Positions 9,121 through 19,443 of a DNA stretch of 64,000 nt are shown piece by piece. This DNA is from Andreprevotia lacus DSM 23236 (GTDB lineage Bacteria; Pseudomonadota; Gammaproteobacteria; Burkholderiales; Chitinibacteraceae), in assembly GCF_900176275.1 (NCBI RefSeq), contig NZ_FWXD01000001.1:124001-188000 (forward strand), read 5' to 3'. A program made the position numbers and the translations under genes. Below the pieces are notes generated by a model. The model saw only the letters and a program-made list of their open reading frames with translations, was not told where the DNA came from and made no database searches. How positions within the stretch are numbered: the stretch's first letter is position 1; each line of letters starts with the position of its first letter.

Positions 9121-9140
9121 GCACCCGGCGTGCCGGGTGC
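9121..9140 (-). terminator. GC hairpin after livF
   Basis: An inverted repeat (GCACCCGG with CCGGGTGC) lies between livF and the EamA gene, 8 bases beyond the livF stop. It has no T-run, so full termination is uncertain. Confidence 0.4.
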
Positions 9141-9147
9141 ATCGGGT

Positions 9148-9879
9148 TCAGGCTGCTTCGCTGCTGCCTTCCAGATATGCAGCGCGCACCTCCTCGCTGG
9201 CCAGCAATTCCTCGCCGCTGCCGGTCAGCACGATCTCGCCATGCTGCAGCACATAGCCTCGGTGCGCCACATTCAGTGCGTGGTGTGCGTTTTGTTCCAC
9301 CAGCAGGATGGTCATGCCGTCGCGCTCGTTCAGCTCGCGGATGATGCGGAACACCTGCTTGATGTAGAGCGGCGCCAGCCCCAGTGACGGCTCGTCCAGC
9401 AACAGCAGCTGCGGCCGGCTCATCAGCGCGCGGCCTATGGCCAGCATCTGCTGCTCGCCACCCGATAGCGTGCCGGCGCGCTGTTGCAGGCGCTGCTCCA
9501 GAATGGGAAACATGCCGAAGATGCGCTGCAGGTCCGCAGCGTGGTGTTGCGGGTCGCTGAAGCAGCCACCCATCTGCAGGTTTTCCAGCACCGTCATGCG
9601 CGCGAAGATGCGGCGGCCTTCCGGCACCAATGCCAGTCCCTGGCGCGAAATCTTGTGCGTGGGCGTGCGGGTGATGTCGTCACCCCTGTATTCGATCTTG
9701 CCGGCCGATGCGACCGGCTTGCCGAACAAGGTCATCATCAAGGTGGATTTGCCGGCCCCATTGGCACCGATCAGGGTGACGATCTCGCCCTGGTTCACCG
9801 TCAGATCAACGCCGCGCAAGGCGTGGATGGCGCCGTAATGCGCGTGCACGCCATGGTATTGCAGGATGGTCTGGCTCAT
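9148..9879 (-). CDS. livF: Branched-chain amino acid ABC transporter ATPase LivF
   Basis: A 243-residue ABC ATPase with Walker A GANGAGKST, LSGGEQQMLAIGRAL signature and LLLLDEPSLGLAP Walker B, the last being the standard LivF form. The start at 9879 gives the usual LivF length and overlaps the livG stop as ATGA, a sign of coupled translation. It is the last gene of the livHMGF set and would power amino acid import together with LivG. Confidence 0.95.
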   Translation of the reverse strand: MSQTILQYHGVHAHYGAIHALRGVDLTVNQGEIVTLIGANGAGKSTLMMTLFGKPVASAGKIEYRGDDITRTPTHKISRQGLALVPEGRRIFARMTVLENLQMGGCFSDPQHHAADLQRIFGMFPILEQRLQQRAGTLSGGEQQMLAIGRALMSRPQLLLLDEPSLGLAPLYIKQVFRIIRELNERDGMTILLVEQNAHHALNVAHRGYVLQHGEIVLTGSGEELLASEEVRAAYLEGSSEAA

Positions 9880-10700
9880 GCGGCCACCTTTTCGTCGGTT
9901 TCTTCTTCGCCCAGGTAGGCCTTGATCACGTTCGGATCCTGCTGGATCTGCTGCGGCGTGCCCTCGGCAATCTTGTTGCCGAAGTTGAGCACGCAAATGT
10001 GGTCGGAGACGCGCATCACCACGTTCATGTCGTGCTCGATCAGCAGCACCCCCTTGCCATGCTCACGCGACAGATAGACCAGTAGCTCGTTCAGTTCGGC
10101 TGATTCACGCGGGTTCAGGCCGGCAGCGGGCTCGTCCAGGCAGATCAGCAGCGGATCGACGCACAGCGCGCGGGCGATCTCGATGCGGCGCTGCGTGCCG
10201 TAGGAGAGATTGCCGGCAGCGGTGTCAGCCAGATCGAGCAGCTTGAGCCGGGTCAGCCACATTTCGGCTTTTTCCAGTGCCTGCTGGCGTGCCGCCTTGT
10301 AGCCGGCGCGGCCGAACAGGCCAGCCAGCGAGAAGCGCGATGCGGTCTGCAGCGCGTTGTGCTGCGCCACGATCAGGTTTTCCAGCACCGTCATGTTGGG
10401 GAACAGGCGGATGTTCTGGAAAGTGCGCACTACCCCGGCCTTGCGCGCCACGTGATAGGACGGCATTTCGTTCAGCAGCAGCGCGCCGTGTTGCGGATGG
10501 TGCATGCGCACCGCGCCCTCGGTCGGTTTGTAGAAACCGGTCAGGCAGTTGAAAAAGGTCGTCTTGCCGGCGCCGTTCGGGCCGATGATGGAGGTGATCT
10601 GTCCGGCAGCAACGTTGAGCGACAGATCGCTCAACGCGGTCAGCCCGCCAAAGCGCATGGTCAGGTGTTCGACTTCCAGCAGGGTGTGGTGCGTGCTCAT
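9876..10700 (-). CDS. livG: Branched-chain amino acid ABC transporter ATPase LivG
   Basis: A 274-residue ABC ATPase with Walker A GPNGAGKTT, LSYGTQRRIEIARAL signature and LICLDEPAAGLNPRE, the characteristic LivG Walker B region. The C-terminus carries the BCA_ABC_TP extension (GTPQQIQQDPNVIKAYLGEE). The start at 10700 overlaps the livM stop (ATGA), and its own stop overlaps the livF start in the same way, so the three genes are tightly coupled. Confidence 0.95.
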   Translation of the reverse strand: MSTHHTLLEVEHLTMRFGGLTALSDLSLNVAAGQITSIIGPNGAGKTTFFNCLTGFYKPTEGAVRMHHPQHGALLLNEMPSYHVARKAGVVRTFQNIRLFPNMTVLENLIVAQHNALQTASRFSLAGLFGRAGYKAARQQALEKAEMWLTRLKLLDLADTAAGNLSYGTQRRIEIARALCVDPLLICLDEPAAGLNPRESAELNELLVYLSREHGKGVLLIEHDMNVVMRVSDHICVLNFGNKIAEGTPQQIQQDPNVIKAYLGEEETDEKVAA

Positions 10701-11982
10701 GCCTGCGCTCCCTTGTTCAGTTTTACCGTCGGTTCGCGGCTGGCAATCAGGCCGCCCGGACGCCATACCATGATCAGGATCATGGCTGCGCCGAACAGCA
10801 ACATGCGGTATTCGGAGAAATCACGGCCCAGTTCGGGCAGCAATACCAGCAGGATGGCGGCAACTACCACGCCCAGCTGGCTGCCCATGCCGCCCAGCAC
10901 CACGATGGCGAGGATGGTGGCCGATTCGGAGAACACAAAGCTCTCCGGCGAAATGAAGCCCTGGCGCGCGGCAAAGAACACACCGGCAAAGCCGCCCAGC
11001 ATGGCGCCGATGGCAAAGGCCGACAGCTTGATGTTGGTGACATTCATGCCCAGCGCCTTGCAGGCGACTTCGTCCTCGCGCACCGCCTCCCACGCGATGC
11101 CGACCGGCAGCTTGCGCAGGCGCGATACGAACAGATTGGTCAGCAAGGCCAGCGCCAGGATCACGTAGTACAGGAAGATCACGCGGTGCTCGGCGGCGTA
11201 TTCGATATGGAAGAAGGTGGCGAAGGTGGGTGTATCGGTATCGGGCGAGAAGGGCAGGCCGAAGAAGGTCGGGCGCGGAATCTGGCCGATGCCGTTCGGG
11301 CCGCCGGAGAAATCGGTCCAGTTCACCAGGATCAGCCGGATGATTTCACCAAAACCCAGGGTGACGATGGCGAGATAGTCGCCGCGCAGTCGCAAGGTCG
11401 GCCAGCCCAGGATGATGCCGAAGGTGGCGGCCAGTGCGCCGGCCACCGGCAGCGTTTGCCAGAAGCCCCAGCCGAAGTGGGTGGACAGCAGGCCATAGGT
11501 ATAAGCGCCGACGGCATAGAAGGCCACGTAACCCAGATCGAGCAGGCCGGCCAGACCCACCACCACGTTCAGCCCCCAGCCCAGCATCACGTAGATCAGC
11601 ACCGTGGTGGCGGTATCGACTACGTAACGGTTGCCGGAGAACGCAATCGGCAGCACCAGCGAGAAACCCAGCACCGCGTAGCCCAGCCACTTCAGCCACG
11701 GCCGTGTGGCGCGTACGGCAGGGCGTTTCTGCGCGCGGCGCGCCTTGTTGAGCTTGAAATGATCCAGCGCGAACTGCATTGCCAGCCTGCCGCCGAACAT
11801 GATGCCGACAAACAGCGCCAGCCACGGCCAGCGTGTGGCGATGGACAGTGCGCCGCCGCTGTCGACGGTGTGCAGGCCGATCATGGGGATGCCCAGCATC
11901 AGCGACAGCATGGCCACGGCCAGTGCATCCTTGATGCGTGCGGCAAAGCCCGGGCCTTGATGGACAGGTACGTAGGCGCTCA

Positions 11983-11983
<1 letters not shown>
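10697..11983 (-). CDS. livM: Branched-chain amino acid ABC transporter permease LivM
   Basis: A 428-residue polytopic membrane protein. The central and C-terminal parts match LivM: GLNVVVGLAGLLDLGYVAFYAVGAY, WPTLRLRGDYLAIVTLGFGEIIR and the EAA-like loop WEAVREDEVACKALGMN. The N-terminal 110 residues form an extra hydrophobic and basic region like that of the longer LivM proteins. The start at 11983 shares one base with the livH stop (TGATG). It pairs with LivH to form the channel. Confidence 0.94.
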
Positions 11984-12897
<914 letters not shown>

Positions 12898-12948
12898 CGT
12901 GCTCTCCAGGTGAACTGCGGTCCGGCATGGCCGGCCGCATTGTTATGA

Positions 12949-12967
12949 CGGGGCCGGGCTGGCCCCG
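12949..12967 (-). other. GC hairpin between putA and livH
   Basis: A 7-bp perfect stem (CGGGGCC with GGCCCCG) and 5-base loop without a T-run. In a putA-liv transcript it could partially terminate or protect upstream mRNA and so set the ratio of enzyme to transporter. Confidence 0.4.
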
Positions 12968-12975
12968 CGTGTTTT

Positions 12976-15900
12976 CTAGTTGCCTTCTTCCATCGACATC
13001 AGGCTGGCATTGCCGCCGGCCGCAGTCGTGTCGACCGATACGGTGCGCTCGCAGGCAAAGCGGTACAGGTAGTGCGGGCCGCCCGCTTTGGGGCCGGTGC
13101 CGGACAGGCCCTCGCCGCCGAAGGGCTGCACGCCGACCACCGCGCCGATGATGTTGCGGTTCACATAGGTATTGCCCACATGCAGCCGGTCGGTAATGCG
13201 GCGCACAGTGCTGTCGATGCGGCTGTGTATGCCCAGGGTCAGGCCGTAGCCGGTGGCCTCGATGGCATCGCACACGGCGTCCAGCTCGTGCGATTTCCAG
13301 CGGATCACGTGCAGGATGGGGCCGAATACTTCGCGCTCCAGCAGCGACAGCCGCTCGATCTCGTAGGCGCGCGGCTCGAAATAGGTGCCATGCGCCGCGT
13401 CGGCCGCACCCACGTCGGTCAGCTCGCAGCGATGGATCAGCTTGCCGATGCGATCAAGTTTGGCGGCGTGCGCCACCAGCAGCTGGCGCGCTTCCTTGTC
13501 TATCACCGGGCCGACATCGGTGCGGATGTCGGCCGGGTTGCCGATGCGCAGTTGCTGCATGGCGCCGCGCAGCATGCCGACGACCTTGTCGGCCACGTCG
13601 TCCTGGATGAACAGCACGCGCAGCGCCGAACAACGCTGGCCGGCCGAGTTGAAGGCCGAGGCCAGCACATCGCGGATGATCTGCTCGGGCAGGGCCGACG
13701 AATCGGCAATCAAGGCATTCTGGCCGCCGGTTTCGGCAATCAGCGGCACGATGGGGCCGGGCTTGGTGGCGAGGGCCACGGCAATCAGCCGGGCGACTTC
13801 GGTCGAGCCGGTGAAGGCCACGCCGCCACAGCGCGGGTGGTTGACCATGGCCGCGCCGACGTTGCCGGCACCTGGCAGGAAGTGCAGCACATCGTTGGGG
13901 ATGCCGCCCTCGTGCAGGATGGCCACCGCGACTGCACCGCACAGCGGTGTCTGCTCGGCCGGCTTGGCCACCACGCTGTTGCCGGCAGCCAGGGCCGCAG
14001 CGATCTGGCCGGTGAAAATGGCCAGCGGGAAGTTCCACGGGCTGATACAGACAAACACGCCACGGCCATGCAGCGACAGCGTGTTCTGTTCACCGGTCGG
14101 GCCGGGCAGGGTGATGGGTTTGGCGAATTTCTCCACCGCCTGCGCGGCGTAGTAGCGCAGGAAATCGACTGCCTCGCGCACTTCGGACAGCGCATCGGCC
14201 TGGGTGCGGCCACCTTCACGCACGATCAGCGCCACCAGCTCGGTCAGTCGCGCTTCCATCAGGTCGGCGCTGCGGTTCAGCGCTTCGGCGCGTGTGGCGG
14301 CCGGGGTTTTTTCCCAGCGTGGGAAGGCATGGTGCGCACTCAGCATGGCGGCATCGACATGCGCGGTGCTGGCATCGGCCACCTTGCCAACGACCTCGCG
14401 CTGGTCGGCCGGTGCGCACACATCGACGAACTGGCCGCCCTGCGCCACGCCCGAAACGACGGGCTGTGCGGTGTAGACAGTCTTGCGGCTGAGCGCGATG
14501 GCGTCAGCCTGGGCTTGCAGGGTGGGGCGATCAAACATGTCGAGTCCTTGGCTGTTGGCACGCGTCGGGCCGTACAGCTGGCGCGGCAGAGGGATGCGGG
14601 GGTGGCGGCTGCTGCGGGTGGCCGTCAGTTCGGCGGCCTTGGTCACCGGGTCGCCGATCAGTTGCTCGATGGGCATGTGCGCATCGGCAATGCGGCTGAC
14701 GAAGGAGGTATTGGCGCCGTTTTCCAGCAGGCGGCGCACCAGATAGGCCAGCAGGTCTTCATGGCTGCCCACCGGGGCATATACGCGGCAGGCGCGCTGC
14801 CATTTTTCGGGGCCGACCACTTCGCGGTACAGCTCCTCGCCCATGCCGTGCAGGCGCTGGTATTCCCAGTCGCGCTCGCCCAGCCCGGCCGAAATGGCCG
14901 CGATCGCCGCCAGCGTGTGCGCGTTGTGGGTGGCAAATGCGGGGTAGAACGCTTGCGGGTCGGCCAACAGGCGGCGTGCACAGGCGATGTAAGAGGTATC
15001 GGTATTGAGCTTGCGCGTGAACACCGGGTAATCGGTCAGGCCGCGCTCCTGCGCGAGCTTGATTTCGGCATCCCAATACGCGCCTTTGACGAGGCGCACC
15101 ATCAGGCGGCGATTGGCGCGGTGGGCCAGATCAGCCAGCCAGTCGAGTACCGGCAGTGCGCGTTTCTGGTAGGCCTGCACCGCAAGACCGAGGCCATTCC
15201 AGCCGGCCAGCTCGGGGTCGAGCGCCAGCGCTTCGATCAGATCAAGTGAGATTTCCAGCCGGTCGACTTCTTCGGCATCGATGGTGAAACCGATATTCAA
15301 CGCCTTGGCCTGCAGCGCCAGCGCCTTTACGCGCGGCAGCAGCTCGGTCATCGCGCGTTCGGTCTGCCAGACTTCGTAGCGCGGGTGCAGTGCCGAGAGC
15401 TTGATCGAGATCGACGGCGCTTCCAGCGGTGGCAGACCAGCGCCGGCCTTGCCGATTTCGCTGATCGCATGGGTATACGATGCAAAGTATTTGTCTGCGT
15501 CGGCAGCGGTGCGGGCGCCTTCGCCCAGCATGTCGTAGGAGTGGCGATAGCCGATTTTCTCAGCCGATTGCGCGCGCTCCAGCGCCTCGGTAATGGTGCG
15601 GCCCATCACGAACTGCTTGCCGAGGATACGCATCGCGGCGGCGACGGCCTGGCGGATCACCGGCTCGCCCACGCGGGCCAGCAAGCGGCGGAAAATGCTG
15701 TCGCCATCGCTGCCGATGCCGACGATCTTGCCAGTGAGCATCAGCCCCCAGGTCGAGGCATTGACGAACAGGCTGCTGGATGCGCCCAGGCGCTTTTCCC
15801 AGTCGGCAGTGCCGATCTTGTCGCGGATCAGTAGGTCTATCGTCTCGGCATCCGGGATGCGCAGCAGTGCTTCGGCCAGGCACATCAGCACGATGCCCTC

Positions 15901-16137
15901 GTGCGATGACAGATCATAGGTATTCATAAAGGCGTCGATGCCGCCGGCAGTCAGGCGGGCCTCGCGCACGGCCGCCACCAGCGGAGTGGCGCGGCGGGTA
16001 ATATCGGCCTGCTCGGCGGGGCTGAATTGCGCACGGGCCACCAGGTCGGCTACGCAGAGGTCTTCGTCCATGCGCAATCTGTCGCGGATGCGGCTGCGCA
16101 GCACCGCAGTGGTCGGCGCTTGATTCTGTACGGTCAT
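12976..16137 (-). CDS. putA: Bifunctional proline dehydrogenase / L-glutamate gamma-semialdehyde dehydrogenase
   Basis: A 1053-residue enzyme that oxidises proline to glutamate in two steps. The FAD-dependent dehydrogenase barrel lies at about 150-480, with RLMVRLVKGAYWDAEIK and the substrate-site YPAFATHNAHT. The NAD-dependent aldehyde dehydrogenase lies at about 550-1040, with TGSTEVARL, ETGGQNALI and the nucleophile C836 in GQRCSAL. The N-terminus has the arm/alpha region but no ribbon-helix-helix, and the length is about 270 residues below E. coli PutA, so it is a type A enzyme without DNA-binding ability. Regulation must come from another factor, the nearby Lrp protein being the obvious candidate. 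It sits between livK and livHMGF. Confidence 0.96.
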   Translation of the reverse strand: MTVQNQAPTTAVLRSRIRDRLRMDEDLCVADLVARAQFSPAEQADITRRATPLVAAVREARLTAGGIDAFMNTYDLSSHEGIVLMCLAEALLRIPDAETIDLLIRDKIGTADWEKRLGASSSLFVNASTWGLMLTGKIVGIGSDGDSIFRRLLARVGEPVIRQAVAAAMRILGKQFVMGRTITEALERAQSAEKIGYRHSYDMLGEGARTAADADKYFASYTHAISEIGKAGAGLPPLEAPSISIKLSALHPRYEVWQTERAMTELLPRVKALALQAKALNIGFTIDAEEVDRLEISLDLIEALALDPELAGWNGLGLAVQAYQKRALPVLDWLADLAHRANRRLMVRLVKGAYWDAEIKLAQERGLTDYPVFTRKLNTDTSYIACARRLLADPQAFYPAFATHNAHTLAAIAAISAGLGERDWEYQRLHGMGEELYREVVGPEKWQRACRVYAPVGSHEDLLAYLVRRLLENGANTSFVSRIADAHMPIEQLIGDPVTKAAELTATRSSRHPRIPLPRQLYGPTRANSQGLDMFDRPTLQAQADAIALSRKTVYTAQPVVSGVAQGGQFVDVCAPADQREVVGKVADASTAHVDAAMLSAHHAFPRWEKTPAATRAEALNRSADLMEARLTELVALIVREGGRTQADALSEVREAVDFLRYYAAQAVEKFAKPITLPGPTGEQNTLSLHGRGVFVCISPWNFPLAIFTGQIAAALAAGNSVVAKPAEQTPLCGAVAVAILHEGGIPNDVLHFLPGAGNVGAAMVNHPRCGGVAFTGSTEVARLIAVALATKPGPIVPLIAETGGQNALIADSSALPEQIIRDVLASAFNSAGQRCSALRVLFIQDDVADKVVGMLRGAMQQLRIGNPADIRTDVGPVIDKEARQLLVAHAAKLDRIGKLIHRCELTDVGAADAAHGTYFEPRAYEIERLSLLEREVFGPILHVIRWKSHELDAVCDAIEATGYGLTLGIHSRIDSTVRRITDRLHVGNTYVNRNIIGAVVGVQPFGGEGLSGTGPKAGGPHYLYRFACERTVSVDTTAAGGNASLMSMEEGN

Positions 16138-16458
16138 GGTGCAGTACTCGTTTAGGGCGGCAGGATGGCTGCCGCGAGGAGCCTGTCATGCAGCTGCAGG
16201 CGGACGTTGCGGAACGAGCCGGCATCAAGCGCCCGGCCAAGCCGTGCTCAAACCGGCCGGGGGCGAAGCAGCGGTGCTTCCCCGTTCGATTCCACACTTA
16301 TTGCCCTTGCTGCCGGCAGGGCGCCTCATTGCGCTCGCTGTCGACAGTGGCCGGGCAACGCCCATATGCAGATGCATGCCAGGTTCTGAAAACCCGTGTC
16401 GGGTTGCCGGCCGGCAGCGCACCTGTTGGGCGCGCCGCCGGCAATGCATTGCGCCGTG
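16138..16458. other. Intergenic region between livK and putA
   Basis: These 321 bases contain no credible gene. The only clear signal is the minus-strand terminator-like hairpin at 16387-16405. The remainder is GC-rich sequence that may hold a separate putA promoter, but no hexamers are convincing. Confidence 0.4.
16387..16405 (-). terminator. Terminator-like hairpin after livK
   Basis: On the minus strand the sequence reads AACCCG-ACA-CGGGTT followed by TTC, a short stem with a T-rich end, 54 bases after the livK stop. It could end most livK transcripts and so explain high binding-protein expression relative to the rest. Confidence 0.55.
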
Positions 16459-17565
16459 TTACTTCACCACGTCGTACTTGTTGCCGTTCCACTTGTAGAC
16501 GACGAAGCCCGGCGCCTTCAGGTCACCCTTGGCGTCGAACGACATCGTGCCGGTCACGGTATTGAACGAGCCGCTTGCCAGGGCTTTCTGCAGGTCGGCG
16601 TACTTCACGCTCTTGGCCTGGGTGGCTGCCTGCTGGAACAGCTGCATGGCGGCGTAGGCGAACAGCACATAGCCGTCCGGCTCTACCTTGGCATCGCGGA
16701 AGCGCTTCACCACTTCGGCGGCCGACGGGTTGGCGCGCGCATCCGGGGCAAAGGTGAAGTACACCGCATCGGCATTGCCGCCGGCTGCCGTCACCAGCTC
16801 GTTGTTGCTCATGGTGTCGCCGCCGACCACCGACAGCTTCAGGCCCACCTGCTGTGCCTGGCGCAGGATGAGCGCGACTTCGGTGTGGTAGCCACCGTAG
16901 GCCAGCACTTCAACGCCGGCAGCCTTCAGCTTGGAAACCAGGCCGGAGTAATCCTTTTCGCCGGCGGTGATGGATTCACGCAGCACCGGCTTGGCGCCCT
17001 TGGCCTGCATGCCCTTGGCGGTTTCGTCGGCCAGGCCCTTGCCATAAGCGCTCTTGTCGTCGACCACGGCCACCTTCTTGCCGGCGAACTTGCTGGCGAT
17101 GAAGGCACCGGCGACGCCGCCCTGCTGGTCGTCACGGCCCATGATGCGGAAGATGTTCTTCAGGCCGCGCTCGGTCACCTTGGGGTTGGTGGACACGGTG
17201 GCCATGGGGATTTGTGCTTCGTTGTAGATGTCCGACGCCGGAATGGTCGAGCTGGAACACCAGTGGCCGTGCATGAAGACGATCTTCTTGTTGACCATGG
17301 CATTGGCTACCGACACGGCTTGCTTCGGATCGCAGGCGTCGTCGCCGATTTCCAGCTTCAGCTTCTGGCCCAGCACGCCGCCCTTGGCATTGATGTCGGC
17401 AATGGCCATTTCGGCGCCTTTCTTGATCTGCTCGCCGGCCGAGGCATATTCGCCGGTCATCGGGCCGGCAATGGCGACGGTGTAATCGGCGTGGGCCTGC
17501 GCGGCAAACAGCGCCGCCATACAGAAGGCGGTGGCGGCAAATGGCTTGTTCAGTTTCGACTTCAT
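16459..17565 (-). CDS. livK: Periplasmic branched-chain amino acid binding protein LivK/LivJ type
   Basis: A 368-residue periplasmic receptor with a signal peptide cleaved near AQAHA and the canonical LivK start of the mature protein (YTVAIAGPMTGEYASAGEQ). Further conserved parts are INAKGGVLGQKLKLEIGDDACDPKQAV, HGHWCSSSTIPASDIY with the disulfide-forming cysteines, and YGGYHTEVALILRQA. It serves the LivHMGF transporter although putA lies in between. The placement hints that proline could be a ligand, which some members of this family bind. Confidence 0.94.
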   Translation of the reverse strand: MKSKLNKPFAATAFCMAALFAAQAHADYTVAIAGPMTGEYASAGEQIKKGAEMAIADINAKGGVLGQKLKLEIGDDACDPKQAVSVANAMVNKKIVFMHGHWCSSSTIPASDIYNEAQIPMATVSTNPKVTERGLKNIFRIMGRDDQQGGVAGAFIASKFAGKKVAVVDDKSAYGKGLADETAKGMQAKGAKPVLRESITAGEKDYSGLVSKLKAAGVEVLAYGGYHTEVALILRQAQQVGLKLSVVGGDTMSNNELVTAAGGNADAVYFTFAPDARANPSAAEVVKRFRDAKVEPDGYVLFAYAAMQLFQQAATQAKSVKYADLQKALASGSFNTVTGTMSFDAKGDLKAPGFVVYKWNGNKYDVVK

Positions 17566-17691
17566 GACGACGTTCTCCAGATTTTGGGTGCTGTAGCACC
17601 TCGATTGACGCGGCGGCGGTGCGTTTGGCGCCTGCCGTTCTGCCCTTGCGTCGGTGTTAGCCGCCGGCGTGGCCGGCGTGCTGGCATGTTG

Positions 17692-18171
17692 TTATTCGTT
17701 GTGCAGGTGATTGAGCGAAAAGGCGGATGACTCCTTGACCGCCTCCATCACCGTGTAGCTGTGGGTGACCCGGATGCCGGGGATGCCGCTGAGCACCTTG
17801 CCCAGAAAGCCGCGGTAGGACGCCATGTCCGGCACGCGGATCTTCAGCAGGTAGTCGAAACCGCCTGCAACCATGAAGCATTCCTGTATTTCCGGCACAG
17901 CCAGCACGGCCACGCGGAAATCTTCGAACGCTTGCTCCGACGTGCGGTCAAGCGAGACCTCGATGAACACCATCAGGCCAAGCCCGACCTCTTCGGCCGA
18001 CAGTTGCGCGGCATAGCCCGAGATCACGCCGCGTTCTTCCAGTGAGCGCACGCGCTCCAGGCATGGTGTGGTGGACAGGCCCACCTGTTTGGCCAGCGCC
18101 ACATTGGTCATGCGGCCCTGCTGCTGCAGTGCTTCCAGAATGGCGACATCAATCTGATCCAGCTTGGCCAT
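17692..18171 (-). CDS. Lrp/AsnC-family transcriptional regulator
   Basis: A 159-residue regulator with an N-terminal winged HTH (KLDQIDVAILEALQQQGRM, LAKQVGLSTTPCLERVRSLEERGVI) and a C-terminal RAM ligand-binding domain (SLDRTSEQAFEDF, IQECFMVAGGFDYLLKIRVPD). The start at 18171 matches the usual MAKLDxID beginning of the family; an upstream extension is unlikely. It lies 126 bases upstream of livK on the same strand and next to the putA block, in the manner of PutR/BkdR-type activators, so it probably controls this locus in response to proline or another amino acid. Confidence 0.92.
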   Translation of the reverse strand: MAKLDQIDVAILEALQQQGRMTNVALAKQVGLSTTPCLERVRSLEERGVISGYAAQLSAEEVGLGLMVFIEVSLDRTSEQAFEDFRVAVLAVPEIQECFMVAGGFDYLLKIRVPDMASYRGFLGKVLSGIPGIRVTHSYTVMEAVKESSAFSLNHLHNE

Positions 18172-18339
18172 GGTTCTACCTGTTTGGAGCGGCATCCCGC
18201 AGTGCATGCCGACCGAGATCAATAAACTGAAAAACTTGCTGTGAACAATTTGTTATTGCTTGATTGCAAAACTACAGCAGAACAAAATGCTTTGAAGTAG
18301 GTAATTTCCAGCATATGTGCCGTTTGGCGACGAGTGGTA

Positions 18340-19284
18340 TCAGCCAGCGTGCTCGGGCGAGGGGGTATGCGTGGCGTGCGCCCATGACGAAGCCGCCACG
18401 CCGCCCAGCAGCAGCACGATGGCGGTCAGTTCCAGCGGGCGTGGCCAGCGGGCTTCCCAGACGAAGCCGTAGAGCAGCGCGAACACGGTTTCGAAGATGA
18501 TCATCTGCCCGCCCAGCGTGAGCGGCAGCCGGCGCGTGGCGGCATTCCACAGCCCGGTGCCGATCACCGACGGGCCGATGGCCAGCAGCGCCATCAGGCC
18601 CGCGAACAGCCCCCAGGGCAGCGCGGGATTGGTGGCGGCCGGCGACCACAACAGCGGCAACGCCAGCAACAGCGCCATGGCGCCGGTGACCACGCCGGTC
18701 AGTAGCGACCAGTCATGGCTGCTCAGATCGGGCCGCCTGGCCAGATGGCGCGCATTGCCGATGGTATAAGCGCTCCACGCCACCAGTGCGCCGGCGGCGG
18801 CCAGCATGCCGATAGTCTTGCCGCTGGCATCCTGCGCCAGCCCGCTGCCCAGCTCGGCCGAGAACACGTCGTAACTGGTGCAGGCCACGCCGGCCACGAT
18901 GGCCAGCAGTGGCAGGATCAGTCGCTTGATGTGGATGGCGTTGTGCTCGAACGCACCGACGAGGGTCACCAGCACCGGCAGCATGCCGATCACCAGCGAC
19001 GTCGGTGCCACGCCCACGCTTTGCACCGCCACCGACAGGCACAGGTAGTAAACCAGATTGCCTGATACCGACAGCCACAACAACGTGATCCAGTCATGCC
19101 GCTGCAGGCGCGGCCACACGGCCCTGAGCGTGGGCAACAGCAGCAATAGCGAGACCAGACCGTAAGCCACATAGCGGCCGGTCATCAATGCCATGGGGCT
19201 GAACTGGTGCAGCATGCGCGGCACCAGAAATACCCCGCCCCATACTGCCCCGGCCAGCGCACCGTAGCTAATGCCCTTGATCAT
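18340..19284 (-). CDS. EamA/DMT-family transporter
   Basis: A 314-residue membrane protein with about ten spans and the EamA repeat organisation; the segment VGVAPTSLVIGMLPVLVTLVGAFEHN marks the end of the first repeat and GLWNAATRRLPLTLGGQMIIFETVFALLYGF the second. The start at 19284 is preferred because AGGA lies just upstream and the extension before it is not hydrophobic. It is upstream of the Lrp gene with an AT-rich gap (18172-18339), so an Lrp-controlled amino acid exporter is possible. Confidence 0.85.
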   Translation of the reverse strand: MIKGISYGALAGAVWGGVFLVPRMLHQFSPMALMTGRYVAYGLVSLLLLLPTLRAVWPRLQRHDWITLLWLSVSGNLVYYLCLSVAVQSVGVAPTSLVIGMLPVLVTLVGAFEHNAIHIKRLILPLLAIVAGVACTSYDVFSAELGSGLAQDASGKTIGMLAAAGALVAWSAYTIGNARHLARRPDLSSHDWSLLTGVVTGAMALLLALPLLWSPAATNPALPWGLFAGLMALLAIGPSVIGTGLWNAATRRLPLTLGGQMIIFETVFALLYGFVWEARWPRPLELTAIVLLLGGVAASSWAHATHTPSPEHAG

Positions 19285-19399
19285 CGGTCCTGCCTGCTTT
19301 GCGCCGGAGTTGCAATGAGGCGGCAACATACTCCCGTCATCAACACGAGACTGTTGGCGTTTCCCGCAATGCGGTTTTCAGTTAGGGGTGACGGAAACG

Positions 19400-19431
19400 A
19401 ACAAGCCCCGCATTTGCGGGGCTTGTTTTTT
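19400..19431. terminator. Strong hairpin terminator between EamA and MFS genes
   Basis: A perfect 12-bp stem (AACAAGCCCCGC and its complement) with a 4-base loop. The T-run is on the plus strand, but the MFS gene that needs terminating reads on the minus strand, where the end is TTCGTTTCC. The element probably works in both directions. Confidence 0.75.
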
Positions 19432-19443
19432 ACCGATCGGTGC

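Noticed and set aside
13072-15249. 725-codon open frame on the plus strand opposite putA
   Set aside because: Composition (Gln, His, Arg, Gly rich) is that of an antisense shadow in GC-rich DNA; putA on the other strand is certain.
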